64,000 nucleotides of DNA from CAVVDY01 sp963819645 (GCA_963819645.1 CAWFWZ010000018.1:1-64000), one strand, 5' to 3'. Positions 10,362-19,865 are shown, counted from the stretch's first letter. Program-made: numbers and translations. Notes: generated by a model not told the origin, from the sequence alone.

Positions 10362-11042
10362 CTAGGTGAGGAAGAACTCGCGGGTGATCTTGGTCCACTG
10401 CTCTTCAGGAATCTGTCCGGCTACGTCGTCGACCGCTACGCCGCCGTCCTGCGCCAGGGCTCCCAGGGTTGCCGGCATCATCCGCTGCAACCGCATCGAG
10501 GACTCTTCGGTCCACCAGCGAGCCAGCGCGCCACCCAGCAGGTTGCGGAAGTTGGTCTTCGCGTCAGGAGACTGTACCGTTACCAGCCAGCCTTCGCCGT
10601 AGCAATCTTTGGTCGCCAGAGTCGGATCGCTGAGTACCGCTTCGTTGATGTCGCTCACGCTGCCTTCGATCGGGGAAACCATGTCGATCTTCTTGCCGTT
10701 GCGCATCACACTCCAAATCTTCTGTCCCTGACGGATCCACTGTCCGCGCTGCGGCAGCGCGACGCTTTCGATCTTGCCGGCCAGCTTGGAGGCGAAGTCG
10801 TCCATGCCGATTCGAACCAGGTTCGGGCTCTCACTCAGCGCCCAGGTATGTCCCGGATGATAGCGAAGATTGTCGGGAACCGAGAAGCCGCCAACCAGGC
10901 TCGGCCGCGCCGGCGCGGTTGCGACACCGTGTTGTTTCCGAACTGCGGGAGCGACCTGCAGAACGGGCTGTTTGGCTTTCGCGTAGAAGAAATCGATGGT
11001 CAGGAAGATTGCGAATGTTGCAAGAACCAGTAGGACTGTCAT
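10362..11042 (-). CDS. Membrane-anchored glycine-cleavage-H-like (lipoyl-domain) protein
   Basis: The ATG at 11042 has a clear GGAGG 6 bases upstream and begins an N-terminal membrane helix (TVLLVLATFAIFLTIDFFYA). After a linker comes an H-protein-type domain: NLRYHPGHTWALSESPNLVRIGMDDFASKLAGKIESVALPQRG in two segments, then MRNGKKIDMVSPIEGSVSDIN, where the Lys of the hairpin before SPIEG is the candidate lipoylation site, and WLVTVQSPDA. A C-terminal extension of about 70 residues ends in QWTKITREFFLT. It is not in a glycine cleavage operon, so a role in lipoyl-dependent or redox chemistry at the membrane is only inferred. Confidence 0.7.
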   Translation of the reverse strand: MTVLLVLATFAIFLTIDFFYAKAKQPVLQVAPAVRKQHGVATAPARPSLVGGFSVPDNLRYHPGHTWALSESPNLVRIGMDDFASKLAGKIESVALPQRGQWIRQGQKIWSVMRNGKKIDMVSPIEGSVSDINEAVLSDPTLATKDCYGEGWLVTVQSPDAKTNFRNLLGGALARWWTEESSMRLQRMMPATLGALAQDGGVAVDDVAGQIPEEQWTKITREFFLT

Positions 11043-11582
11043 AACGGCCTCCGAGAGTTTTTGTTTTCTGCGCCTTTCTTGCTGGCGCTTACGCCATTTG
11101 TTAAGGCACGAGGGATGCCAATCGGCGTGGAGAGTCAGGAACGGCTCTAAAGCCTTTAGAAGCCATTGGTGTTGCATTCACTTACAGACATCGATGAAAA
11201 ATGCAGCGACGCCTTGAAGGGTGGCGGCGACCGGCATCGTTGTAGACTTTCGCAACAGAGAGTAAGGCTCGGAAGCAAAGTTTGATGCTGCAGAGATTCG
11301 AAAGATGCGAAGTTCCATAGACTTACGCGTGGTTGAACCGTGCGTAAGTTCTTGTGGCGATTTGCAACTGGCACTGATGCGGGTTGCAACACCCAATTGC
11401 CGCCAACCCCGCTAAAGATGGAGGGGCAAAACAAAAAATAAAGAATGATGGGGAGGCGAGCAAACTGCAGATCCCTCGGCTTCTCGTCCGCCACGGCGGA
11501 CTCGTCTCTCGGGATGACACCGATGAAGTGATTGGGAGAAAAACGAAGAGCCAGGAGCCAAAAGCGACCCGCGGAAGGGCAG
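11043..11582. other. Intergenic stretch of 540 bases with one dispersed repeat
   Basis: No convincing gene is seen on either strand. It contains a copy of the GCAAACTGCAG...CGGGATGACA repeat at 11457-11519 with a CCGCCACGGCGG hairpin in its centre, and an AAAACGAAGAGCCAGGAGCCAAAAGC string at about 11537-11562. The remainder (11178-11456) is lower in G+C than the coding regions and shows no clear structure. Confidence 0.55.
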
Positions 11583-12227
11583 TTACTGGGCAGCCTGTCC
11601 CTTGAGCACGATACCCAGAGCTTCAGACTTACCGGTGGACGACGAGATGCTGACGGTGAGGATGAGCAGCTTCTGGTCGTCGAAGACGGCGGTGCCGGGC
11701 TCTCCTGCCTTGTCCAATGCAATGACTGCCGGATGTGCGCCGGTGGACTTTGCGCTGAGGGCGACCAGCTTGTCGAACGGGTAGACGGCTTCGGGCTTAC
11801 CGTCACTGGCGACCGGGATGGCAAGCAGGAAGTCAGGGTTGGGCGAGACCCCCAAGTGGTTAGCGTCCTGGGGTAACAGTTGGTAACGCAAGGTATAGGT
11901 GCCGGCGGGTACCGCCTGGCCGCGGAAGTCGCTCATGCCCTTGGGCAGATGCAGCACTCCGATGAACTCGCCGTTGCTGAACTCCGGATAGAGCGCGCCG
12001 GGTGAGTCCTTGGCGGCGAGCTTTGGGCTCTTGGCCAGCCAAAGTTCGGCGATCAAGCCGTCGGCGAGGGTGATCCGATAACCTTTATCTTCGAGTGCCG
12101 CCGTTACGTCGTGCGGCAGGCCGTCAGGCAGCGAGGCGATGCGCTCCACCTTGGGCGCTTGCGCGAGAGCCGTGGCCGCGAGCAGAAAAGTTAGGACGGT
12201 GAGGCGAGCACGATTGCGGGGTTTCAT
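11583..12227 (-). CDS. Secreted hypothetical protein
   Basis: The product has about 214 residues and a signal peptide (ARLTVLTFLLAATALAQAP) after a basic start. The mature domain includes YRITLADGLIAELWLAKSP, GEFIGVLHLPKGMSDFRG and PAGTYTLRYQLLPQDANHLG, which suggest a beta-sandwich periplasmic domain resembling the DUF2911-like proteins common in Acidobacteriota. The ATG at 12227 is chosen because it directly precedes the signal peptide; ATGs at 12239 and 12263 are in frame. Function unknown. Confidence 0.6.
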   Translation of the reverse strand: MKPRNRARLTVLTFLLAATALAQAPKVERIASLPDGLPHDVTAALEDKGYRITLADGLIAELWLAKSPKLAAKDSPGALYPEFSNGEFIGVLHLPKGMSDFRGQAVPAGTYTLRYQLLPQDANHLGVSPNPDFLLAIPVASDGKPEAVYPFDKLVALSAKSTGAHPAVIALDKAGEPGTAVFDDQKLLILTVSISSSTGKSEALGIVLKGQAAQ

Positions 12228-12308
12228 CGTGTTCAACATATTTGCAATAGGGAACGGGCGCAAGGTCGGGCATCACAGGTGACGATTGTTCGGCCTCATT
12301 CGTGACGC

Positions 12309-12370
12309 GAGCAAACTGCAGGTCCCTCGGCTCCCCCCTCGGCTGCGCTCGGGGTCCGCTCGGGATGACA
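12309..12370 (+). repeat. Dispersed intergenic repeat copy with AGCCAAAAGC string
   Basis: Head GAGCAAACTGCAGGTCCCT and tail CGCTCGGGATGACA surround a CTCGGCT-rich centre. It is followed (12398-12444) by a run of AGCCAAAAGCC, AAGCCAAAAGCC and AAGAGCCAAAAGCC units. It sits between the secreted protein gene and the flippase gene. Confidence 0.7.
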
Positions 12371-12445
12371 TCGGTGAAGGGGATGGGGCCTTATAGCCCA
12401 GAGCCAAAAGCCGCAAGCCAAAAGCCAAGAGCCAAAAGCCGCCCT

Positions 12446-13975
12446 TTACGACGCTGCTCCGCCCAGCCGCGCTCGGGCGGACTGTACAAAACCCAGCAGG
12501 CGATCTTTCGAGACCATCTCCCATCCCGGAAGATGCCACAAGTAGAAACCGGCCAGATAGACCGCGCCGAAGCTGATGCCGGTCATGGCCAGCCTCGCGA
12601 ACAGAGGCTGGAATGCGGCTGCGTTGCGGACGCCTAACGCTACCAGGGCAGCAACCGCAGCCACCGCGGCGACGCGTAGCACGCCCGAAAGCAGCCGCAC
12701 ATCGTGCCAGGTAGCCCCGATAGTTTGGCAGACCTTACGGCCGACGATGAGCCGTTCGATCAGGTCTCCCACCACGGCCGTGATCGCAGCGCCGATCATG
12801 CCGAAGTGGTGGATCACAGGCGCGAGCGCCATGGCCAGAGCGATCAGCACACCGATGCGAACCACCAGGATGAACTTGCGCAGCTCAAGATAAGCGCGAA
12901 CGATGGGGTCATACATGAACACGTTCAGCACGATAAGCGTAATTGTGATGTAGAAGATGGGAGCGCTGGAGGAATACGCCTTGGTATAGAAGAAGACGAT
13001 GAGATCGCGACCGGCAACCAGCAGAATCGCGTAGATGGGGAACTGTACCGTCGCCAGGCGATTGATGGCGCTGGCCAGCACGTTGCGGATGTCCTCCGTC
13101 CGGCCCTCTTGGTGCAACGTGCTGATGCGTACCACCATCACCGACAGCATCGATTCCAGGAACAGTGAGATGAGCGGGACTTCCAGCCAGCCAATGGCAT
13201 AGATGGCATACTGCGCCGGTGAATACATGGCGCTGACGAAATAGTTGTCGAGGTCCTTACGGAAGACCCAGATGATCCCATAGGCTCCCAATGGCGCTGC
13301 GTATGCCAGTTGCTCAATGAAGAACTTCCGGTCGAAGTGTTTCCAGAAGGGGCCGAACCTCTGGTAGAGATAGCGCAGCAGAATGGCGATCGATAATGCG
13401 GCCGCCACCATGCACGCCACGACGATGCTGCGGACCGAGCGGAACTTAATCGCGACAACCACCACAACCAGCAGCTTGAACAATTGGGTGCCGCTAACGA
13501 ACAGGGTGGAGTTGCGCACGTCCTGCAAGGCGGTGGGTATGGTTTCCACCAAAGAGGCGTTGAGCTGCAGCATCACGAAGATGCCCAGCATCAGGGCATA
13601 GGGTTTCAGATCGCCGCTGCGAAAGAACAGGTTAAGGAACTGCGGGTAGAACAGGAGGAGCAGCAGCGGCACCAGACCGGCAATGAGGTTATAGACCAGA
13701 ATGTTAAGGACGATCTGACCTCCCCGCTGCGGCTGGCGGGGCATGTAGTAATACGCGCTTACCCCAACACTGAAGGCGGCAAAGGCAGTGGTGGTACCAA
13801 TAAAGAGGAAGACCTGCTTGTAAACGCCGAAATCGTGCTGGTTGAGGACGCGCACCAGCAAGATAGGCAGCATGATGCCGAAGACAGCGGCAATAAACTT
13901 GGCAAAGGTCAGCCAGAAGGCTTGGACCGCGAGTCGGGGGTGAGGGCGCGGAGCCGCAGTGTCGGTTGTCGCCAA
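12446..13975 (-). CDS. Polysaccharide flippase (Wzx/MOP family)
   Basis: The 509-residue integral membrane protein has about 12-14 hydrophobic helices and the MOP-superfamily pattern: an N-terminal QAFWLTFAKFIAAVFGIMLPILLVRVL in two helices, then NQHDFGVYKQVFLFIGT. Wzx-type flippases move undecaprenyl-linked glycan units across the inner membrane. It is divergent from the FkbH/ACP/glycosyltransferase cassette that starts at 14161, from which 185 bases separate it, and probably serves the same surface glycan. The frame is intact. A short Gly/Ala-rich end follows ARARLGG. Confidence 0.85.
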   Translation of the reverse strand: MATTDTAAPRPHPRLAVQAFWLTFAKFIAAVFGIMLPILLVRVLNQHDFGVYKQVFLFIGTTTAFAAFSVGVSAYYYMPRQPQRGGQIVLNILVYNLIAGLVPLLLLLFYPQFLNLFFRSGDLKPYALMLGIFVMLQLNASLVETIPTALQDVRNSTLFVSGTQLFKLLVVVVVAIKFRSVRSIVVACMVAAALSIAILLRYLYQRFGPFWKHFDRKFFIEQLAYAAPLGAYGIIWVFRKDLDNYFVSAMYSPAQYAIYAIGWLEVPLISLFLESMLSVMVVRISTLHQEGRTEDIRNVLASAINRLATVQFPIYAILLVAGRDLIVFFYTKAYSSSAPIFYITITLIVLNVFMYDPIVRAYLELRKFILVVRIGVLIALAMALAPVIHHFGMIGAAITAVVGDLIERLIVGRKVCQTIGATWHDVRLLSGVLRVAAVAAVAALVALGVRNAAAFQPLFARLAMTGISFGAVYLAGFYLWHLPGWEMVSKDRLLGFVQSARARLGGAAS

Positions 13976-14160
13976 AAGGGTTCCTGAGTTGATCTACAAA
14001 CCGAATTCTAGCGTACCGTTTCGGTTATCTTCTTCCCGATGTGGTTGTTTAGGCACGAAATAACGCGCGCTTAACCTTGCCGTCTTGCGCGAGATAAGCA
14101 GGATTCAATATAGTCAATGAGGAACGCTCGTCGACGCAGACTGCGCTCTAAGCTGCTTTC

Positions 14161-15925
14161 GTGCTAACCAGCACCGGGACCCTTTCCGTGAGAATCACAG
14201 AAGCCCTCAGGATTGTGCAGGCGACGGTGGCCAATGCGCCGCCCTTCCGGGTGACCCTGGCCTGTGGATTCACTCCGCTGCATCTCCACACTTTTCTGAA
14301 CGCGCATTTGCAGGTGGCTTTGCCGACGCGCGCAGTACTTATAAAGGAAGGGCTCTACGGAGACCTGTGCGGAACGCTGGAGCGTATCACTGAAAGTGAC
14401 GGCGTGGCCGTAGTCATCGAGTGGCCCGACCTGGATGCCCGGCTCGATTACCGTAATTCGGGCGCCTGGGGCCGTGATGCCATGGCAAGCGTTGTGGAAC
14501 ACGCCACCCTTGCGCTCTCTCGGATCAAGACCGCGCTCGACTCGCGTTCCTTCCGGTATCCCCGTGGCGTTGGCGCTTCCCAGCGTCCCCATAGTGCCTA
14601 TCTTCTCAGCGCCGGGATGGCAAACATCGGAGGCGGAGTTGCTGCTCAACAGCGCGCTGCTGCAATTTGCGGCCGAGTTGGCGCACGATGGGCGGGTCCG
14701 CGTCATCAGCCGCGAGCGGCTGGCACAGCAGTCACCATGGGAGACGCGCTTCGACCTGAAGAGCGACTTAAAGGCCGGCCTGCCTTACAGCATTCAGCAT
14801 GCCGATGCAGTGGCGGCTTTGCTGGCGCAGACGCTGGTACCGCCGGCGCCGAAGAAGGGAATCATCTCTGATCTGGACGACACGCTGTGGAAGGGAATCG
14901 TTGGCGACGAAGGTCCGGAGAACGTGCAGTGGGACCTGCATGGTGATGCCCAGATGCATGGGCTGTATCAGAAGCTGCTGGGCTCGCTGTCCGACAACGG
15001 AATATTGGTGGGCGTGGCCAGCAAGAACGATCCGGCGGTGGTGGCGAAAACCTTTGAGCGCTCGGACATGATCCTTCGCTCTGAGCAGGTCTTCCCCATC
15101 GAAGCCAGCTGGAACGCCAAGTCGGGAGCGGTGAAGAGCATCCTGGAGATCTGGAACATCGCGGCCGACAGCGTGATCTTCGTCGACGACAGTCCGATGG
15201 AGCTGGCCGAAGTGGCGGCGCTGCATCCCGGCATCGAGTGCGTGCTGTTTCCCAAGGAAGATCCGGTCGCCTGTTTGCAGATGTTGCGCCGGTTGCGCGA
15301 TTTGTGCGGCAAAGATAAGGTTTCGTCCGACGACCTGCTGCGGCTGGCGAGCATTCGCCAGGGAGCGGCATTCCGGCAGCAGGCGGAAGGCGCGTCGGCA
15401 CCCGAGAGTTTTCTGGAGCAGGCGAAAGCCGTCGTAACCTTCGACTTCTCTGCCGCGTCGGAGCCGCGAACTTTGGAGTTGGTGAACAAGACCAACCAGT
15501 TCAACTTGAATGGGCGGCGCTGGGCTGAGGCCGACTGGCACAAGGAAACCGCCAGCGACAAATCGCTGATCGTCACCGTCAGCTACGAAGATAAGTTTGG
15601 GCCGCTGGGAACCATTGCTGTCGCGAAGGCGAATTTTCAGGGCGAGCGTCTGTTTGTGGATACCTGGGTGATGAGCTGCCGCGCCTTCTCTCGCCGCATC
15701 GAGCACCAGACGCTGCGCTTGTTGTTCGACACTACCGGGGTGGATGAGATCGAGTTTGCCTTTCAGCCCACCGCGAAGAACGGTCCCACGCAGGAATTCT
15801 TCGCGTCGCTGCTGGGCGAGGCTCCGAAAGCAGATTTCAGTCTGAAAAAATCGCAGTTTGACGAACATTGTCCTGCGCTGTATCACGAGGTGAGAGAGTT
15901 GAAGAAGGCGGAAGCTCATGGATGA
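14161..15925 (+). CDS. FkbH-like HAD-family protein
   Basis: FkbH-type enzymes load glyceryl or similar units from glycolytic intermediates onto an acyl carrier protein. After an N-terminal helical/SGNH-like domain, the HAD core is clear: IISDLDDTLWKGIVGDEGP carries the catalytic Asp pair, GVASKNDPAVV is the motif II region, FVDDSPMELAEV is the acidic motif, and a GNAT-like C-terminal domain begins TNQFNLNGRRW. One frame break near 14544 (TCGCGTTCC; TCGCGCGTTCC restores it) joins the N-terminal part to the rest. The end overlaps the ACP gene by 8 bases, which fits the known FkbH-ACP partnership. Confidence 0.85.
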
Positions 15926-16160
15926 CGTCAAACCCAAACTAATAGAGTGCTTCCAGATCGTCTTTCCCGACATGAAGGAGCAGGACGTTACCATCGCTTC
16001 GCAGGAGACGGTGGCGGAGTGGGATTCGGTGGCCGCCATCACCCTGGTCAACGTCATCGAAGAGCAATTCGGCATAGAGATGGACCTTGACCATGTCGCC
16101 GACCTGGACAGCTTCGACAAGGTCCTGGCGTATCTGCAGCAGAGGCAACAGCCGGCTTGA
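15918..16160 (+). CDS. Acyl carrier protein
   Basis: The 80-residue protein has the PP-binding fold. The phosphopantetheine attachment Ser is in EWDSVAAITLVNVIEE, followed by FGIEMDLDHVADLDSFDKV. It overlaps the FkbH-like gene at its start and is followed 11 bases later by the VOC gene. It is inferred to carry the three-carbon unit produced by the FkbH-like protein, to be transferred by the downstream acyltransferase. Confidence 0.9.
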   Translation: MDDVKPKLIECFQIVFPDMKEQDVTIASQETVAEWDSVAAITLVNVIEEQFGIEMDLDHVADLDSFDKVLAYLQQRQQPA

Positions 16161-16171
16161 GCGCGACTGCC

Positions 16172-16595
16172 ATGCGGCTGCACCATGTGGGGTTCGTGGT
16201 AGCCGATATCGCGGCCGCAATGCCGGGATTTCATCCGATCCATGGCAGCTACCTGGGATTCGCAAATCTTCGCCGACCCTAACCAGAAGGTGAAAGTGGC
16301 GTTTCTCACTACCCGTCCGGGCGATGCCCAGGTGGAGCTGGTTGAGCCCGATGGCAGCGACTCTCCCGTGCTACGCTTTCTGAACGAGAAGGGTGGCGGC
16401 CTGCATCATGCCTGCTATGAGGTCAGCGACCTGGAGCAGGAGCTGAGCGATTTCCGCAGCCGCGGCTCGTTGATTGTGAAACGCCCCAAGCCTGCGGTAG
16501 CTTTCCAGGGAAGGCGGATCGCGTGGGTGCTGACGCCGGAAAAGTTCCTCGTCGAGCTGCTGGAAGAAGTCAGCCATTCTAAGGAAGTTGCCTGA
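16172..16595 (+). CDS. VOC-superfamily protein (methylmalonyl-CoA epimerase / glyoxalase-like)
   Basis: The N-terminal RLHHVGFVVADIAAAM and the mid-protein GGGLHHACYEVSDLE are the two paired metal-site strands of the vicinal-oxygen-chelate fold. His residues are in HHVG and HHACYE, and Glu in the terminal KFLVELLE. One frame break near 16222 (ATGCCGGG; ATGCGCCGGG restores it) makes the centre read FIRSMAATWDSQ. At about 142 residues it fits methylmalonyl-CoA epimerase-like proteins. Position after FkbH and ACP suggests that it acts on the carrier-bound unit; this is inference. Confidence 0.8.
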
Positions 16596-16613
16596 GTCGT
16601 AGTAGGTTAGCCC

Positions 16614-17375
16614 ATGGGTTCGTTTGTCCTGAAACTTCGGCGCGGTGAGACGCCCTTCTATCGAAGGCTGCGACAACTCGCGCACAACGTGCGCTCGAGC
16701 AATCTGCCGCTGCCCCGCTTCTTCAATCCGGTGTTGCGTGCCGGCTTCCACGTATTCCACAACCTGGAAGTGGCTATCCGCTGGTCGCTGGGATACTTCA
16801 TCTTTGAGCCGTTATTTCGTGGCCGCTGCGAGTCGGTGGGCAAGCGCTTTCGCTGTACTCGGATGCCATGGGTGGTGGGCCAGTCGAAGATCTATATCGG
16901 CGACGACGTGAACTTTTTTGGCAAAGTCGATATCTTCAGCGGCTCGCAGCTCGATGAACCCAGGCTGGTGCTGAAAGATCGGGTCGACATCGGGCACAAC
17001 GTCGTATTCATTGTGAATCGTGAGATTGTGCTGGAAGAGGACGTGAACGTGGCGTCGGGTGTGCGCTTCATGGACAGCGACGCGCATCCGCGCGACACCA
17101 TGGCGCGCATCGCAGATCTGCCCGCCCCGCCCGACGAAATCAAGGCCGTGCGCATTAAACGCTACGCCTGGATTGGCCATAACGCATTCATCATGAAGGG
17201 CGTTACCGTGGGCGAGGGAGCTATCGTCGGAGTGAATAGCGTGGTATTGAACGATATCCCCGATTACAGTGTTGCTATCGGGAATCCCGCGCGCGTGATC
17301 GTGAAGAACATTAATCGGACGGGAGCGGCTGCAGCCAGCGCAACTTCCGACACCGGGAGTGGAGTCGGTAAGTAG
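16614..17375 (+). CDS. Left-handed beta-helix (hexapeptide) acyltransferase
   Basis: The 253-residue protein has an N-terminal helical region followed by hexapeptide repeats from about residue 80: IYIGDDVNFFG, LVLKDRVDIGHNVVF, VLEEDVNVASG. The MDSDAHPRD segment holds the active-site His of the maltose/galactoside O-acetyltransferase branch, and the C-terminus ends VGVNSVVLNDIPDYSVAIGNPARV. It is likely to transfer an acetyl or the ACP-bound acyl group to a sugar. It lies 18 bases after the VOC gene. Confidence 0.85.
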   Translation: MGSFVLKLRRGETPFYRRLRQLAHNVRSSNLPLPRFFNPVLRAGFHVFHNLEVAIRWSLGYFIFEPLFRGRCESVGKRFRCTRMPWVVGQSKIYIGDDVNFFGKVDIFSGSQLDEPRLVLKDRVDIGHNVVFIVNREIVLEEDVNVASGVRFMDSDAHPRDTMARIADLPAPPDEIKAVRIKRYAWIGHNAFIMKGVTVGEGAIVGVNSVVLNDIPDYSVAIGNPARVIVKNINRTGAAAASATSDTGSGVGK

Positions 17376-17434
17376 GGAAGAAGTTGAGCCGCGGATTTGC
17401 GCGGACCGGTAGTTTGATCTAAGGGCCTTCACGG

Positions 17435-17595
17435 TTTTGAAGGGGCACGCCTTCAGGCGTGCCGAAGCAGCAGAGTAGGCTACTGGCTTTAGCCGCTGAG
17501 GGCGGTCGCTTTTAAGGGCGAATTGCCTCAGGGGCTGAAGCCCGACAATTGGAGCCGCGAGTTATGGCACGGCTGAAAGCCGTGCCCCTTCAAAA
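17435..17595. repeat. REPIN-like element with inverted TTTTGAAGGGGCACG ends
   Basis: The ends (17435-17449 and 17581-17595) are perfect 15-base inverted repeats. Each half forms its own hairpin: GGCACGCC-TTCA-GGCGTGCC at 17444-17463 and GGCACGGC-TGAAA-GCCGTGCC at 17566-17586. The centre contains GGCTTTAGCC and GGGCTGAAGCCC. This two-hairpin layout is that of paired REP sequences. It accounts for most of the 303-base gap before the epimerase gene. Confidence 0.75.
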
Positions 17596-17678
17596 TCATT
17601 TTCAGATGGCATAGCAAATCGCGCCGATGAGTTACGTAACAACCGGGCCGTAGCCCCCGAACGACGAGAAAATTGCAA

Positions 17679-18650
17679 ATGAAAAGATATGTAGTCACCG
17701 GCGGCGGAGGTTTTATCGGATCGGCATTGGTCCGTAGACTTCTCGCCTTGCAGGACGGCACGGTGGAAGTCATCGATGACTTCTCCACCGGCCGAAGGGA
17801 AAACCTGGCAGAAGTCGCTTCTCAAGTACGCATGCACATTGCGAATATCTGCGACTTCGACGCGATTGCGCCCGTTATCGCCGGTGCCGACACCGTTTTT
17901 CACATCGCGGCGATTCCTTCTGTGCCGCGATCGATTTCCGATCCGGTGGCCTCACATCAATCGAATATCGATGGGACGTTCAATGTTCTGCTCGCGGCCA
18001 GCCAAGGCAACGTGCGCAAGTTGGTCTATGCGGCGTCCTCTTCGGCTTATGGCGATACCGATGTACTGCCTAAGGTCGAGACCTTGCAGCCCAATCCCAA
18101 GTCACCCTACGCGGCGCAGAAGCTACTGGGCGAATACTATTGCAGCAGCTTTGCCGAGTGTTACGGGCTGGATGCCACATCGTTACGTTTTTTCAACGTG
18201 TATGGCCCACGGCAAGACCCCTCGAGTCCTTACTCCGGGGTGTTGTCGGTCTTTATCCGCTGCCTGCTGGAGCGCACCTCCCCGACCATCTATGGTGATG
18301 GCGAGCAGACCCGCGACTTCACCTACGTGGAGGACGTAGTTGATCTGATCTTGAAGGCGTCAACTGCGCCCGCGACAGCAGGAAAGATGTTTAATGCCGG
18401 CAATGGAGGCCGCTACTCGCTGAACGAGGTCTGGCGAGTCCTGCAGGAAATTGAAGGTGTTTCGATACAGGCTAACTATGGTCCGCCGCGTGCGGGCGAC
18501 GTTCGCGATTCCCAGGCCGACACCGAGGCAGCGACGAAGTATCTAGGCCATACTCCGCGATTCAGTCTCGAAGAAGGCCTGCGTCGCACCCTGGAGTGGT
18601 ATCGTCAGCAACAGTCCGCGCCGAATTCGGCCACGGTCAGCGTGGGATGA
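17679..18650 (+). CDS. NAD-dependent sugar epimerase/dehydratase (UDP-glucose 4-epimerase type)
   Basis: This is an extended short-chain dehydrogenase of 323 residues. The Rossmann glycine motif TGGGGFIG is at the start, followed by VIDDFSTGRRENL, VFHIAAIPSVPRS, the catalytic Ser in VYAASSSAYGD, the Tyr-x3-Lys in SPYAAQKLLGEY, and RFFNVYGPRQDPSSPYSGV. These features fit UDP-glucose/UDP-N-acetylglucosamine 4-epimerases acting on nucleotide sugars. The ATG at 17679 is preferred over the upstream TTG at 17673. It belongs with the glycan cassette. Confidence 0.88.
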   Translation: MKRYVVTGGGGFIGSALVRRLLALQDGTVEVIDDFSTGRRENLAEVASQVRMHIANICDFDAIAPVIAGADTVFHIAAIPSVPRSISDPVASHQSNIDGTFNVLLAASQGNVRKLVYAASSSAYGDTDVLPKVETLQPNPKSPYAAQKLLGEYYCSSFAECYGLDATSLRFFNVYGPRQDPSSPYSGVLSVFIRCLLERTSPTIYGDGEQTRDFTYVEDVVDLILKASTAPATAGKMFNAGNGGRYSLNEVWRVLQEIEGVSIQANYGPPRAGDVRDSQADTEAATKYLGHTPRFSLEEGLRRTLEWYRQQQSAPNSATVSVG

Positions 18651-18681
18651 TATTATTCCGGCACCCTCGCCCGAACCGATC

Positions 18682-19865
18682 GTGACACCCGAGCGTATCC
18701 GCGTCCTTGCCTTCCACGAAAACGCCACTGCGACCGGACTCGGGCGCGTCGCGCTTGGCTTTGCCAAAGCCGCCCGCCAGACTGAACCTAACCTGCCGTC
18801 GGTTGACGTAACCTTCGTGACCTATCGACGCAAGGACAAGCAAACCGCCTTCGCAGCGGCCGCTCTTGCGGCAGGAATCCCAGTGATCGAGATTCCCGAG
18901 CACGGCCGCTGGGATGTGAGGGTCGTTCCCACGTTGCGGCGGATTGTGCGTGAGTTCGCCCCCGACATTCTGGAAACGCATAACGTCAAGTCACATTTCC
19001 TGGTGCGCGCGACCGGTCTGCACCGCGCATTTCCATGGATTGCATGGAATCACGGCTATACCTCGAAGGATCGCTTCGACCGAGCCTACAACCAGATCGA
19101 TCGCTGGTCGCTGCGCGGGGCCTATCGACTGATGACCGTTTGCGGACCGTTCGCCGCCGCGATGCAACAACTGGGGATTCCGCGCGAAAAAATCACCGTA
19201 CTGCATAACTTCGTTGATGCATATGTTCCTCCGACTGACGATGAGGTGCTGCGGCTTCGCCAGAAAATGGGTTTAGCCGACGAACTGATAATTGTTACGG
19301 TTGGGCGCATGTCGGTCGAGAAGGGGCACGCAAACCTGCTGCGCGCGGTCGCTCTCCTGAAGGACAGGCCCGAACTTCCTAAGCACCGCTTTGTGCTGGT
19401 GGGCGATGGGCCGGAGGAAACGAATCTGCGGCGGCAGGCCGCGCAGCTCGGCATTGAGGACAGACTCGTCTGGGCAGGAACGCAAGAGAATGTCGTGCCT
19501 TATTATGCGATGGCAACGATCTACGCCTTGCCGTCGATCTCGGAAGGATCTCCCAACGTCATTCTCGAGGCCGTGGAGGCTGGCCTGCCTATCGCCGCGA
19601 CGCGTGCCGGAGGCGTGCCAGAAATTTTGGAGAACGAGTCACAGGGTTGCTTGTGTCTACGGAAGATCCGCAAGCCTTAGCCGATGCCATCGAAGAGCTT
19701 CTGCTGTCAGAAGATCTTGCGCGCGCGGCTGGCGTCGCCGCCCTGCGTCAGGTGGAAACCGCTCATACCATCGAGGCCTATCGGCGAGACCTGACGCAGT
19801 TCTATGTCGAGACGCTCAGGATGAAACAGGGCCAATCGGACGCTGCAGCGAAGCTGAGAGCTTAG
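18682..19865 (+). CDS. Glycosyltransferase family 4
   Basis: The protein has about 395 residues with a GT-B fold. The N-terminal domain contains DILETHNVKSHFLVRATG and AWNHGYTSKDRFD. The C-terminal GT4 domain contains IIVTVGRMSVEKGHANLLRA, FVLVGDGPEETNLRR and the donor-site PSISEGSPNVILEAVEAGLP. The frame breaks near 19634 (AACGAGTC); restoring four bases (AACGCGCGAGTC) or one base both return the frame for the final segment ST-EDPQALADAIEELL. It starts at a GTG 31 bases after the epimerase. It is likely to add a sugar to a lipid-linked or LPS glycan. Confidence 0.87.
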
